Shown here piece after piece: positions 15,765-24,101 of a stretch of DNA of 64,000 nucleotides (position 1 is the first letter of the stretch; every line of letters begins with the position of its first letter). The notes under the pieces are model-generated. The model saw only the letters and a list, made by a program, of their open reading frames with translations, searched no databases and had not been told where the DNA came from. This DNA comes from Goekera deserti (GTDB lineage Bacteria; Actinomycetota; Actinomycetes; Mycobacteriales; Geodermatophilaceae): assembly GCF_010685995.1 (NCBI RefSeq), contig NZ_JAAGWK010000009.1:547560-611559 (forward strand), written 5' to 3'. The translations under genes were made by a program, and so were the position numbers.

Positions 15765-17360
15765 TCAGGTGGGGACGGCGTCGGCGGTGGCGGCGAGGGC
15801 GGTGAGGGCGCGGTCCTGCTCGGCGGCGGTGAGCAGGCAGAGCCCGACCGGGGCACCGTCGACGACGCCGGCGGGCAGGGCGACGGCGGGCAGCCCGGCC
15901 GTGCTGGCCAGCGAGGTGAGCCGCAGCGTGGCGCCGCGGGCGGCCTCCACGGATGCTCCCCCGGCGCCCAGCCACGGTGCCGGGCCGCTGGCCGCGGGCA
16001 GCGCTACGACCAGCCCGGCGGGCACCCGGTCGCGCAGCACCCGGCGCGCCCCGGCGACGACGTCGGCGGCCGCGGCGGCCTCGGCCGGGGTGACCCGGGC
16101 GGCGGCGGCGAAGCGGGCGGCCACGTCCTCGCCCACGGTGCCCGGGTGCGCGGTCAGCCACGTGCCGTGCGCCGCCCAGGCCTGCGCGGCCTGCATCGTG
16201 CGGAACGCCTCGAACCAGGTTTCCCGCTCACCGTCCTCGACCAGCCGGCCGGTGCTCAGCGGCAACCCCCAGTGCCCGGCCAGCCGCCCGGCCTCCGCCC
16301 GCAGCAGGTCGGCCACGCCCGGCTCGGCCAGCGCCAGCAGGTCCTCGGCCAGCAGCACCCCCGCAGGCAGCGTGGTGGCCGGTGGCAGCAGCACCGCGGC
16401 GACGTCGTCCAGCAGGCGGCCGGTCGCGGTGAGCCAGCCGACGGTGTCGAAGGACGGCGCCAGCGGCAGCAGGCCCTCGATGGACACCGACCCGTGCGTG
16501 GTGCGCAGGCCGAACAGCCCGGTGTAGGACGCCGGCACCCGGATCGAGCCCGCGGTGTCGGTGCCCAGCCCCACCGCGGCCTGCCCGGCGGCGACCGCGG
16601 CGGCCGGCCCGCTGCTGGACCCGCCCACGGCGCGGCCCGGCGCGCGCGGGTTCACCGGGGCGCCGGAGTGCACGTTGCGCCCGGCCAGGCTGTAGGCGAA
16701 CTCGTCGGTCTGCACGATGCCGGCCACGTCGGCCCCGGCCGTCAGCAGCGCGGCGACCGCGGGGGCGGTGACCGTCTCGGTGCGGGCACCGGCCAGGTAC
16801 ACCGGGTTGCCCGCGCCCACCCGGTGCCCGGCGACGGCGAACAGGTCCTTGACCGCCACCTGCACCCCGGCCAGCGGGCCCGCGCCCGACCCGCGCACCA
16901 GCGGCGATCCGCGCTCCCGCCAGACCGCGCCCGGCCCGCGGTCGGCCGGCGGCGTGCTGGACACGTGCGCGGCCGCGATCCGCCAGCCGTCCGCCGTCGG
17001 CACCCAGGTCTGGGTCTGCAGCCCGCGGGTGCCGTCCGGGCGCAGCGTCTCGGCCACGGCCACGGCCGCTCCCCCGGCCACCGGGACGACGTGCAGCCGG
17101 GTCACCGTGCGCGCCGGGGCACCGCCGCGGCCGCGCCGGAAGTCGCTGATCGCCCGGTGCCCGACCAGCACGCCCGACGCGTCGGCCCGCAGCGTGTGCG
17201 GCGCGTCGAGGAACAGCCGGTCCAGCTCGTCGAGGTCGTCGGCCATGAGCGCGGCCTCGTAGCCGGCCACGGCGGCGGTCACCTCGGCGACGACGGTCTC
17301 GTCGGTCGGGGGCTCGGCGGTCAGGGGCTCGGGCGTCACGGGCTCGGGCAGCGGCGGCAT
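15765..17360 (-). CDS. AtzH-like (DUF3225) domain fused to amidase
   Basis: 531 residues in two domains. Residues about 15-140 form a cone-shaped NTF2-like domain of the AtzH/HpxZ (DUF3225) type: A-A-V-A-G-Y-E-A-A-L-M-A-D-D-L-D-E-L-D-R-L-F and later T-Q-T-W-V-P-T-A-D-G-W-R-I-A-A-A-H-V-S. Residues about 155-531 are an amidase, with Lys in V-A-V-K-D-L-F, cis-Ser in V-G-G-S-S-S-G-P-A and nucleophilic Ser in D-T-A-G-S-I-R-V-P. Separate AtzH and AtzE-type amidases occur in cyanuric acid and oxalurate pathways, so a ureido or carboxy-biuret-like substrate is plausible (inference). ATG 17360 is chosen because it begins the conserved domain with a short lead. Confidence 0.88.
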   Translation of the reverse strand: MPPLPEPVTPEPLTAEPPTDETVVAEVTAAVAGYEAALMADDLDELDRLFLDAPHTLRADASGVLVGHRAISDFRRGRGGAPARTVTRLHVVPVAGGAAVAVAETLRPDGTRGLQTQTWVPTADGWRIAAAHVSSTPPADRGPGAVWRERGSPLVRGSGAGPLAGVQVAVKDLFAVAGHRVGAGNPVYLAGARTETVTAPAVAALLTAGADVAGIVQTDEFAYSLAGRNVHSGAPVNPRAPGRAVGGSSSGPAAAVAAGQAAVGLGTDTAGSIRVPASYTGLFGLRTTHGSVSIEGLLPLAPSFDTVGWLTATGRLLDDVAAVLLPPATTLPAGVLLAEDLLALAEPGVADLLRAEAGRLAGHWGLPLSTGRLVEDGERETWFEAFRTMQAAQAWAAHGTWLTAHPGTVGEDVAARFAAAARVTPAEAAAAADVVAGARRVLRDRVPAGLVVALPAASGPAPWLGAGGASVEAARGATLRLTSLASTAGLPAVALPAGVVDGAPVGLCLLTAAEQDRALTALAATADAVPT

Positions 17361-17460
17361 CGGGCGATCCAAGCAGCCGCACCCGGCCCCGCTGCCCGCG
17401 CCTGCGCCGTTCACCCACCCGTGATCCCGCCGACACAGCCGGCCGGTAGACCTCGCGGCG

Positions 17461-18240
17461 ATGGAGACCACCGCAGCCCGCAACAGCTGGGGCCTGTCCG
17501 GTCCGGCGGTCGACCTGCGCCGGCCCCCGCAGCCGGCCCGGCCGCTGCACGTGCCCGCCCTGCCCCAGCAGCTGACCCTCGACCTGGCCCGCACCGCACT
17601 GGTGGTCGTGGACCTGCAGAACGACTTCGGCTCCCCCGACGGCTGGCTGGCCTCGATCGGCGTCGACGTGTCGCCGGTGGCCGCACTCGTGCCGCGGGTC
17701 GCGGCCGCCACGGCCGCACTGCGCGCCCACGGCGTGCCGGTGGTCTGGCTCAACTGGGGCAACCGGCCCGACCGGGCCAACCTGCCGCCCGGCGTGCGGC
17801 ACGTCTACGACCCGGACGGCGACTCCACCGGCATCGGCGACCCGCTGCCCAACGGCGCCCGGGTGCTGCAGGCGGGCAGCTGGGCCGCGGCGCCGCTCGA
17901 CGGCCTGGCGCCGGAGCCGGGGGACGTGCGGGTGGACAAGTACCGGATGAGCGGCTTCGTGGACACGCCGCTGGACTCGGTGCTGCGCAACCTGCGGGTG
18001 GACACGCTGCTGTTCGCCGGGGTCAACGTCGACCAGTGCGTGCTGGCCACGCTCACCGAGGCCGCCGGGCTGGGTTACGACGTCGTCCTGGTGGAGGAGC
18101 TGTGCGCGACGACGTCCCCGTCGTTCTGCACCGAGGCGACGCTCTACAACGTGCGGCAGTGCTTCGGCTTCACCGTGCGCGACCCCGACCTGCGCGCGGC
18201 GCTGGCCGGCCCGGACCCTGTCGACGAGGAGACCCCGTGA
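17461..18240 (+). CDS. Isochorismatase-like cysteine hydrolase (RutB-type)
   Basis: 259-residue cysteine hydrolase. The catalytic triad of the isochorismatase-like family is present: Asp in V-V-V-D-L-Q-N-D-F near residue 51, Lys in V-D-K-Y-R-M-S-G-F near 160, and Cys in V-N-V-D-Q-C-V-L-A-T near 195. The N-terminal extension with N-S-W-G-L is like RutB/ureidoacrylate amidohydrolases, which release ammonia and carbon dioxide from carbamoyl groups; biuret hydrolase is a close alternative. Its stop overlaps the GTG of a cupin gene, and it is divergent from the AtzH-amidase fusion with 100 bases between starts, supporting a shared ureide substrate (inference). Confidence 0.87.
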   Translation: METTAARNSWGLSGPAVDLRRPPQPARPLHVPALPQQLTLDLARTALVVVDLQNDFGSPDGWLASIGVDVSPVAALVPRVAAATAALRAHGVPVVWLNWGNRPDRANLPPGVRHVYDPDGDSTGIGDPLPNGARVLQAGSWAAAPLDGLAPEPGDVRVDKYRMSGFVDTPLDSVLRNLRVDTLLFAGVNVDQCVLATLTEAAGLGYDVVLVEELCATTSPSFCTEATLYNVRQCFGFTVRDPDLRAALAGPDPVDEETP

Positions 18241-18686
18241 GCAACGCCCCGACCACCCGCAGCGTGGACGACGTCCAGGCGCACCTCATCGGCACCAACG
18301 ACACGGTGAAGCTGGCCGTGCTGGCCGGCCCCGCCGACGGCAGCCCGACGACGGTGGTGTTCGAGATCTGGGAGCCCGGTGGCGCGCAGCCGGACAACTC
18401 GCACGAGGACTCCGCGGAGACCTTCGTGGTGCTGGCCGGCACCGCGCGGGCGCACAGCGACGAGCACGTCGTCGACCTCGTGGCCGGTGACGTGATCGTG
18501 CTGCCGGAGGGCTCGGTGCACCACATCGTGAACAGCTCCCCCGACCAGCGGCTCTACACGCTCACCGTGATGGCCCGGGACGGCGGCTTCGCCGAGCTGA
18601 TCGAGTCCGGCCCGCCGGCCGAGCTCGACGCGGCCGACCGCGCCGTACTGGGCCGGGTCACCCGGCCCGCCACTACTGGTAGGTGA
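18237..18686 (+). CDS. Cupin domain protein
   Basis: 149-residue single-domain cupin. The first motif reads G-G-A-Q-P-D-N-S-H-E-D-S-A-E-T-F-V-V-L-A-G (one of the usual two His is Asn) and the second G-D-V-I-V-L-P-E-G-S-V-H-H-I-V-N, so a metal site formed by one or two His and a Glu is possible. Function unknown; it may bind or process the product of the cysteine hydrolase it overlaps (GTGA). Its last 14 bases overlap the end of the convergent lipoprotein gene. Confidence 0.85.
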   Translation: MSNAPTTRSVDDVQAHLIGTNDTVKLAVLAGPADGSPTTVVFEIWEPGGAQPDNSHEDSAETFVVLAGTARAHSDEHVVDLVAGDVIVLPEGSVHHIVNSSPDQRLYTLTVMARDGGFAELIESGPPAELDAADRAVLGRVTRPATTGR

Positions 18687-20352
18687 CCAGCTCCGGGGTG
18701 GGCAGCGCCTGCTCGATCGTCTGCGCCGGGGTGAGCATCGGCTCGTCCTCGTCGTAGAAGTTCTTCCAGCCCCAGTACAGCGGGGCCGGGGCGTCGGTGT
18801 GCAGCACCCGCCAGGTGTCCTGCTTGGCCGGCTGGCTGCCCTGCCCGTCGACGTGCACCATCAGCGCCAGCTCGTCCCGGGAGGTGTCCAGCCGTTCCCG
18901 GTCGGTGATCATCCGCACCTGGAACTGGTGCAGCACCAGCAGCTTCTGCGGCAGCGCCTTCTCCCGGGTCAGGTCGGCCAGCCAGGTGACCACCTGGTTG
19001 ACCTCGTCGATGCCGACCCGGCCGATCTGCTGCAGCGGCAGCTCCCCGGGGCCGAGCCGCCACTCCGGGTCCAGCGCGAGACCGACGTGCGGCAGCTCCA
19101 GCAGCGGCTGGTACTGCCTCGCCTGGCCCAGGAAGTCCTCCCGGCCTGGCTGCAGGTCCAGCACCACGTACACGCCGGCCTCGCCCGCGGCGTCCACCCA
19201 CGGCCGCAGCTGCTCGATGTCGAGCTCGGTGGAGTAGTCGCCGTCCGGGCCGGCACTGTCCGAGGCGACCGTGGCGATGATCTCGAACGTCGGGACGACG
19301 GGGGTCTCGACCAGCTCGTCGTAGGGCGCGGCGGTGTCCTTCGCGCGCTGGATGCTGGCGGGCAGGTCCTGCTCGCCCAGCACGCCGAGCGCGCCGGAGC
19401 CGGGCACGCCGTAGAGCGCGACCATCAGCCGGCCCGGGAACAGCGTCTGCCCGCCGCCGGGCAGCTGCGTGCCCGTCGCCGCGGTGGCCAGCTTCCAGTC
19501 GAAGCCGTCCTGGGCGCCGAAGTCCGCGCCCAGGGCCAGCACGGCGGCGGGCCGGTCGGTGCCCAGGGCCTCGACCACGTCCGCCGAGGCACGCGGGTCG
19601 GTCTGGCCACCGGTCGGCACCACGCGGGCGCCGGCGGCGCGGGCGGTGGCGGTGCCGGCCAGCGACTCGGCGCTGCCGCTGGCCAGCACCACGACGTCGG
19701 TCAGCGGGTCGGCACGCTGCACCCCGGGCAGCTCGCCGTCGGCCTCGGCGCCGTCGTCCGGTGCGGCGCCGTCCGGCCGCAGCCCGGCCGGGTCCGCGGG
19801 GTCCAGGGCGGCCACGGCGGCGACCCCGCCGTCCGGGGCGACCGGGTCGGCGTCGGCCAGGGTGAGGCCGGTGGCCTCCTCGACCGCGGCCGCGTCGGCC
19901 GGGACGGTGACCACGTCCCGGTCCTCCCCCGCGCCACCGTCAGCCAGCGCGCCGGCGGCGTCCGCACCGACCGCGAGCACCGCGGTGGCGCCCAGCCGGT
20001 CCAGCTCACCGACGACGACGCCGGCCGGGTCGTCCCCCGCTGCCGTCACCAGCAGCGGGACACCGAGACCCACGGCCGCCGAGGAGGCCATGAGCTGGGC
20101 GGCCGGGTCGTCGGCGGCGGCGACGACGGCCACCGGGGAGCTGTCGAACAGCGCGCGGCTGGTGGAGACCGCGGACGCGGCCGGGTCGGTGTCGGCGACC
20201 AGCGAGCTCGCGGCGTCGGGCGCGGAGGTGGTCACCACGCCCTCGGCGTCCTCCTGCGCGGTGCCCGGGGCGCCGTCGGAGCCGCCGGAGGTGCAGCCGG
20301 CGACGAGCAGCAGTCCGGCGAGCGCGGTGGGCAGGGCGGTGCGGGGGCGCAT
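18673..20352 (-). CDS. Large lipoprotein with repeated cell-wall-binding-like N-half
   Basis: 559-residue secreted lipoprotein. The N-terminus M-R-P-R-T-A-L-P-T-A-L-A-G-L-L-L-V-A-G-C carries a lipobox, so the protein is anchored at Cys20. Residues about 45-330 contain alternating V-A-V-V-A-A-A-D-D-P, A-V-L-A-V-G-A-D-A-A and V-V-V-L-A-S-G-S segments, like cell-wall-binding repeat 2 modules. Residues about 340-559 have an alternating hydrophobic strand/helix order (G-V-Y-V-V-L-D-L-Q-P-G-R-E-D-F, V-G-L-A-L-D-P-E-W-R, K-L-L-V-L-H-Q-F-Q) suggesting a barrel-like glycan-handling domain. ATG 20352 has GAGAAGAGG upstream. The end overlaps a cupin gene by 14 bases. Role in the envelope is inferred. 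Confidence 0.8.
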   Translation of the reverse strand: MRPRTALPTALAGLLLVAGCTSGGSDGAPGTAQEDAEGVVTTSAPDAASSLVADTDPAASAVSTSRALFDSSPVAVVAAADDPAAQLMASSAAVGLGVPLLVTAAGDDPAGVVVGELDRLGATAVLAVGADAAGALADGGAGEDRDVVTVPADAAAVEEATGLTLADADPVAPDGGVAAVAALDPADPAGLRPDGAAPDDGAEADGELPGVQRADPLTDVVVLASGSAESLAGTATARAAGARVVPTGGQTDPRASADVVEALGTDRPAAVLALGADFGAQDGFDWKLATAATGTQLPGGGQTLFPGRLMVALYGVPGSGALGVLGEQDLPASIQRAKDTAAPYDELVETPVVPTFEIIATVASDSAGPDGDYSTELDIEQLRPWVDAAGEAGVYVVLDLQPGREDFLGQARQYQPLLELPHVGLALDPEWRLGPGELPLQQIGRVGIDEVNQVVTWLADLTREKALPQKLLVLHQFQVRMITDRERLDTSRDELALMVHVDGQGSQPAKQDTWRVLHTDAPAPLYWGWKNFYDEDEPMLTPAQTIEQALPTPELVTYQ

Positions 20353-20427
20353 GGTCCTCTTCTCTCGGGGGCGGCCCTGTCGTCTCAGGGCCGGCGGTGC
20401 GCGGGCACGCGCGGCGGCGCCGGGGGA

Positions 20428-20466
20428 CGGGCACCGCTGGGGCCGGGCACCGCTGGGGCCGGGCAC
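20428..20466. repeat. Short GC-rich tandem repeat
   Basis: The 16-base unit CGGGCACCGCTGGGGC occurs twice head to tail (about 20429-20460), followed by a partial third copy and a diverged copy (GGACACCGCTGG) 20 bases on. It lies in the 201-base spacer upstream of the lipoprotein gene and downstream of the winged-helix gene, both on the minus strand. It could be part of the lipoprotein leader or promoter; no function can be assigned. Confidence 0.6.
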
Positions 20467-20553
20467 GCGACGCGCGCCTGCCGGACACCGCTGGACTCCG
20501 ACCGACCCTAACCGCCGCGGCGCCGTCGCGAGAGTCGAGCGCCGGGCCGGGCC

Positions 20554-20919
20554 TCAGCGCGCGGCGGGCCCAGGCCGGCCGGCAGTGCGGCGCAGGCCGG
20601 CGACCAGCTCGAACAGCCGGCCGTCGGCGACCCGGCCGTCCGGGCTCAGCCCGAGCAGCCCGCCGGGGTCCCGCTCCACCCAGCCGCGGGCCCGCAGGTC
20701 CTCCACCACCGGGCCCACGTCGACCGGCCCGCCGAACGGCGCCAGCACGTCGCGCAGGTCGAACGCGTCCATGCCGCCGAACGCCAGGGCGTGCAGCGTC
20801 TGCCAGTGCCGGCGGGTCAGGCCCTCGGCCGCCAGCGCAGCGTCCACCGCCGCCTCGATCCGCTGCTCGACCGCTCCCGGCGTGCCCGCAGGCCCCGCAG
20901 CGTCCGTCACGGCAGCCAT
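20554..20919 (-). CDS. Winged-helix-like small protein
   Basis: 121 residues without a membrane span. The middle has the feel of a winged helix-turn-helix of the MarR type: L-T-R-R-H-W-Q-T-L-H-A-L-A-F-G-G-M, D-L-R-D-V-L-A-P-F, V-V-E-D-L-R-A-R-G-W-V-E-R-D, then G-L-L-G-L-S-P-D-G as the wing and R-L-F-E-L-V-A-G-L. This is common in actinobacterial MarR-like proteins annotated only by fold. It is divergent from the Eis-like acetyltransferase with about 60 bases between starts and may regulate it (inference). The ATG at 20919 is chosen because upstream codons overlap that promoter region. Confidence 0.7.
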   Translation of the reverse strand: MAAVTDAAGPAGTPGAVEQRIEAAVDAALAAEGLTRRHWQTLHALAFGGMDAFDLRDVLAPFGGPVDVGPVVEDLRARGWVERDPGGLLGLSPDGRVADGRLFELVAGLRRTAGRPGPAAR

Positions 20920-20980
20920 CGTGGCACCCGCGGCCGGAACCCGATGGCGCGGTGTCGTGCCGAGCCGGTAGACACGCGAC

Positions 20981-22222
20981 GTGACCGATCTCCAGGACCA
21001 GCTGCGCCCGATCACCGCCGAGGAGTGGCCCCGGTTCGACGGCGCCATGTACGCCACGTTCGGCGAGGTGCCCTCCGGCCCCTACCTGGAGACCCCGCCG
21101 CCCACCGCGGAGCTGGACCGCTCGCTGGCGCTGTTCGACGAGGACCGCGTGGTGGCCACCTCGGGCATCTACAGCCTGCAGATGACGGTGCCCGGCGCGG
21201 TGGTGCCCACCGCCGGCATCACCTGGATCACCGTCGCGCCCAGCCACCGCCGGCGGGGCGTGCTGCGCGCGCTCATGCGGCGCCAGCTGGACGCCGTGCA
21301 CGAGGCCCAGCGGGAGCCGGTCGCGGCACTCTGGGCGGCGGAGGCCGGCATCTACGGTCGATTCGGCTACGCGGCCGCCACCTGGCGGGGCGCCTGGCGC
21401 GGCGACCCCACCCGGCTGCACCTGCGGCGCGACGTGGACACCGGCACCGGCCGGGTCCGGCTGGTCGAGGAGCAGGCCTACCGGGAGGCCGCGGTGCCGC
21501 TGTACGACCGGCTGCGCAGGGACGTGCCGGGCAACCTGGAGCGCGACGACCGCTGGTGGGACCGCCGGCTGCGCGACGACCCCGCCGACCGCGACGGCGC
21601 CACCGCGCGCCAGTACGTGCTGCACACCGAGACCGACGGCACCGTCACCGGGTACGCCGCCTACCGGCTCAAGGCGGTGTGGACCGAGGGCAACGAGCCC
21701 GACGGCGTGCTCACGGTCGAGGAGGTGCGGGCCGCCACGCCCGCGGCGTACGCCGCGCTGTGGCAGTACCTGCTCGGCCACGACCTGGTGCGCACCGTGC
21801 GGGCCCCGATGAGCAGCGACGACGACCCGCTGCGGCACCTGCTGGCCGACCCGCGGGCGCTGCACGCCCAGCCGGTCGACGCGCTGTGGGTGCGGCTGGT
21901 CGACGTCGACCGCGCGCTGGAGGCACGGCGCTACCCCACCCCGATCGACCTCGTGTTCGAGGTGCAGGACGACACCTGCGCCTGGAACACCGGGCGCTGG
22001 CGGCTCAGCGGGCACCCGGCCGGGGCCGTGTGCCGGGCGACCGACCGCGACCCCGACCTGGTGATCGGCATCGAGGCGCTGTCGGCGGCCTACCTGGGCG
22101 GGGTCTCGCTGGCCACGCTGCAGGCCGCCGGCCGGGTGCGCGAGGTCAGCCCGGGTGCGGTGACGCTGGCCTCGGCCGCCTTCCGCTGGCCGGTCACCCC
22201 CTGGTGCCCGGACATGTTCTGA
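20981..22222 (+). CDS. Eis-like GNAT N-acetyltransferase
   Basis: 413 residues, the length and three-part plan of the Eis family: an N-terminal GNAT domain, a second GNAT-like domain, and a C-terminal SCP2-like domain. The acetyl-CoA loop reads V-A-P-S-H-R-R-R-G-V-L-R-A-L-M near residues 86-100, the catalytic-Tyr segment is I-Y-G-R-F-G-Y near 124-130, and the protein ends in Phe, whose carboxylate is used as a catalytic base in Eis enzymes. Eis proteins acetylate multiple amines of aminoglycosides and other polyamines, and also Lys residues. Substrate here unknown. GTG 20981. Confidence 0.9.
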   Translation: MTDLQDQLRPITAEEWPRFDGAMYATFGEVPSGPYLETPPPTAELDRSLALFDEDRVVATSGIYSLQMTVPGAVVPTAGITWITVAPSHRRRGVLRALMRRQLDAVHEAQREPVAALWAAEAGIYGRFGYAAATWRGAWRGDPTRLHLRRDVDTGTGRVRLVEEQAYREAAVPLYDRLRRDVPGNLERDDRWWDRRLRDDPADRDGATARQYVLHTETDGTVTGYAAYRLKAVWTEGNEPDGVLTVEEVRAATPAAYAALWQYLLGHDLVRTVRAPMSSDDDPLRHLLADPRALHAQPVDALWVRLVDVDRALEARRYPTPIDLVFEVQDDTCAWNTGRWRLSGHPAGAVCRATDRDPDLVIGIEALSAAYLGGVSLATLQAAGRVREVSPGAVTLASAAFRWPVTPWCPDMF

Positions 22223-22244
22223 CCCGCGCCGGCACGGCCGCGGC

Positions 22245-22901
22245 TCAGTCGGACAGCAGGGCGGCCGACGCCCGGGCGTGCACGACAGCCTTGATGCTGC
22301 CCAGCGTCGCACCGGCCGTGCCGGTGTGCGGGGCCACCAGCGCCGTGGCGGAGGCGCGCAGCGCGTCGGCCTCGGCGACGGCGTCCACGATGCCCGCGGC
22401 CAGCGCCTCGGGCCCGCCGTACCGGTGGCCGGTGAACATCGCGGTGCGGGCGGTGCGCGGGTCGAACGCGCCTTGCAGCAGAGCGGCCATGCCGGGGGTG
22501 AACGGGATGCCGATGTGCACCTCGGGCAGGCAGATGAACCCGCGGTCGGTGCGCATGACCCGCTGGTCGTGCGCCACGGCCAGCATCGCGCCGGCGCCGA
22601 AGGCGTGGCCGTTGACCGCCGCGACCGTGGGCACCGGCAGGGTCAGCACCCGGGCCAGCAGCCGGTGCACCCGGGCCACGTAGCCGGCGTGGTCCTCGGG
22701 GTGGCCGAGCAGCCAGTCCAGGTCCAGCCCGTTGCTGAAGAACTTGCCCGTGCCGGTGGTCACCAGCGCCGCCGGACCGCCGGCCGCCTCCACCTGGTCC
22801 AGGTGGGCGCCGACCTCGTCCAGCCAGCCGTGGCCGAACCGGTTCTCGTCGTCGCCGAGGTCCAGGGTCCAGACGTCGTCCTGCCGGGTGAGCTGGGGCA
22901 C
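22245..22901 (-). CDS. Crotonase family protein, probable delta3-delta2-enoyl-CoA isomerase type
   Basis: 218-residue crotonase-fold protein. Oxyanion-hole segments are F-F-S-N-G-L-D-L-D-W-L near residue 55 and G-H-A-F-G-A-G-A-M-L-A-V-A-H-D near 100. The following I-C-L-P-E-V-H-I-G-I-P-F-T-P-G-M resembles delta3,delta2-enoyl-CoA isomerases, with a single acid residue in the site. Such isomerases shift double bonds of unsaturated acyl-CoAs into the 2-position for beta-oxidation. The short length lacks the usual C-terminal helical extension. GTG 22901 follows GAGAGG by eight bases. Followed on the same strand order by the maleylpyruvate isomerase-like and rpiB genes upstream. Confidence 0.88.
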   Translation of the reverse strand: MPQLTRQDDVWTLDLGDDENRFGHGWLDEVGAHLDQVEAAGGPAALVTTGTGKFFSNGLDLDWLLGHPEDHAGYVARVHRLLARVLTLPVPTVAAVNGHAFGAGAMLAVAHDQRVMRTDRGFICLPEVHIGIPFTPGMAALLQGAFDPRTARTAMFTGHRYGGPEALAAGIVDAVAEADALRASATALVAPHTGTAGATLGSIKAVVHARASAALLSD

Positions 22902-22957
22902 GGGGAGGGCCTCTCGTGGGTCGGGTCGGTCGGGCCCGCTGAGTGTGCCCGCCCGCG

Positions 22958-23557
22958 TCAGCGGGGCACGCGGCCGTCCCACTCGGTGAGCGGCGCGGGG
23001 TGGTAGCGCCAGCCGGCGACCGGGTCCCGGCCCGGCAGCTCGCCGCGCCCGGTCGCCCAGCGCAGCGCCGCCCAGGGCCCGGCGACGGCGTCGGCAGGGT
23101 CGACCCAGGGGAACAGCCGGGTGAGCGTGGCGTCCACGACCGGGGCCGGTGGCGTCCACGCCAGGCCGAGCGCACCGGCCACGTCGTCGGTGTGCAGCAG
23201 CAGCTCGGCGCAGCCCAGAGCGGTGAACCCGGCGGGGTCGGGGCAGCCCCACTCGTGCCACCCCCGCTCGGCCGGCCCGGCGGTGGTGACGGTGCGGGCG
23301 AGCACCTCGGCCGCCGAGCCCAGGGCGGACAGCAGGTGGCCGACCGGCGCGCCCGTCCGGGTGCCGATCCGCACGGCATCCACCCGCACCGGCCCGGCCG
23401 CCAGGTCGAGGGCGTACGAGGCCAGGCAGGACGAAACGTGCCCGACGACGCCGGCCACGTCGGTGCCCATGGCCGGGACGGGCGCGGTGACGTCGGGCAC
23501 CCGGGCCAGCACCTCCTGCGCGGCCGCGGCCACGGCCCGGAGGCCGTCCGGGGTCAC
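22958..23557 (-). CDS. Maleylpyruvate isomerase N-terminal/DinB-like fold protein
   Basis: 199 residues of the DinB-like four-helix fold common in actinobacteria as mycothiol-dependent maleylpyruvate isomerase family proteins. The features are the early helix with V-A-G-V-V-G-H-V-S-S-C-L and the A-L-G-C-A-E-L-L-L-H-T-D-D-V-A-G-A-L-G segment, which supplies His and Asp that can bind a metal in related proteins. The reaction is unknown; mycothiol-linked conjugation or isomerisation is the family guess. The GTG at 23557 overlaps the rpiB stop (GTGA), so it is coupled to that gene. Confidence 0.8.
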   Translation of the reverse strand: MTPDGLRAVAAAAQEVLARVPDVTAPVPAMGTDVAGVVGHVSSCLASYALDLAAGPVRVDAVRIGTRTGAPVGHLLSALGSAAEVLARTVTTAGPAERGWHEWGCPDPAGFTALGCAELLLHTDDVAGALGLAWTPPAPVVDATLTRLFPWVDPADAVAGPWAALRWATGRGELPGRDPVAGWRYHPAPLTEWDGRVPR

Positions 23558-24045
23558 CGCGGCTCGTCGGTGGTGGGCAGCCCTCCCGCCGGCCGGTGCC
23601 GGTCCCGCTCGTAGTCGCTGACCAGCCCGATCCGGCGCACGTGCCGCTCGTCCTGGCTGAACGGCGTGCCCAGGAACAGCAGCACCAGCTCGGTGGCCTC
23701 CTCGACGGTGTGCTGCCGGCCGCCGACCGCCACCACGTTGGCGTCGTTGTGCTGGCGGGCGAGCTCGGCGGTGTCCCGGTTCCAGGCCAGCGCGGCACGC
23801 ACGCCGGGCACCTTGTTGGCCGCGATCTGCTCCCCGTTGCCGGAGCCGCCGATCACCACGCCCAGGCTGCCCGGCTCGGTGACGACGCGCTCGCCGACCG
23901 CGAAGCAGAACGGTGGGTAGTCGTCCTGGGCGTCGTAGGTGAAGGCGCCGCAGTCGACGGGATCGTGGCCGGCGTCGCTCAACACCTGGAGCAGGTGCGC
24001 CTTGAGCTCGAGGCCGGCGTGGTCGGTACCGAGGAAGACGCGCAT
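23554..24045 (-). CDS. rpiB: Ribose-5-phosphate isomerase B
   Basis: 163-residue cytoplasmic enzyme interconverting ribose 5-phosphate and ribulose 5-phosphate in the pentose phosphate pathway. N-terminal M-R-V-F-L-G-T-D-H-A-G-L-E-L-K, the V-D-C-G-A-F-T-Y-D-A-Q-D-D-Y-P segment, and V-I-G-G-S-G-N-G-E-Q-I-A-A-N-K match actinobacterial RpiB closely, including the mycobacterial-type R-H-x-R-R-I near the end. The ATG at 24045 begins the canonical N-terminus. It starts a block that runs as in the Mycobacterium tuberculosis Rv2465c-Rv2467 region, with an SDR gene inserted between it and the Rv2466c-like gene. Confidence 0.96.
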   Translation of the reverse strand: MRVFLGTDHAGLELKAHLLQVLSDAGHDPVDCGAFTYDAQDDYPPFCFAVGERVVTEPGSLGVVIGGSGNGEQIAANKVPGVRAALAWNRDTAELARQHNDANVVAVGGRQHTVEEATELVLLFLGTPFSQDERHVRRIGLVSDYERDRHRPAGGLPTTDEPR

Positions 24046-24101
24046 GGGGGCATTCTGGCGCACGCCGGCCGGCGCCCGCCGCGGGGACGGCGGGCGCCGG
24101 G

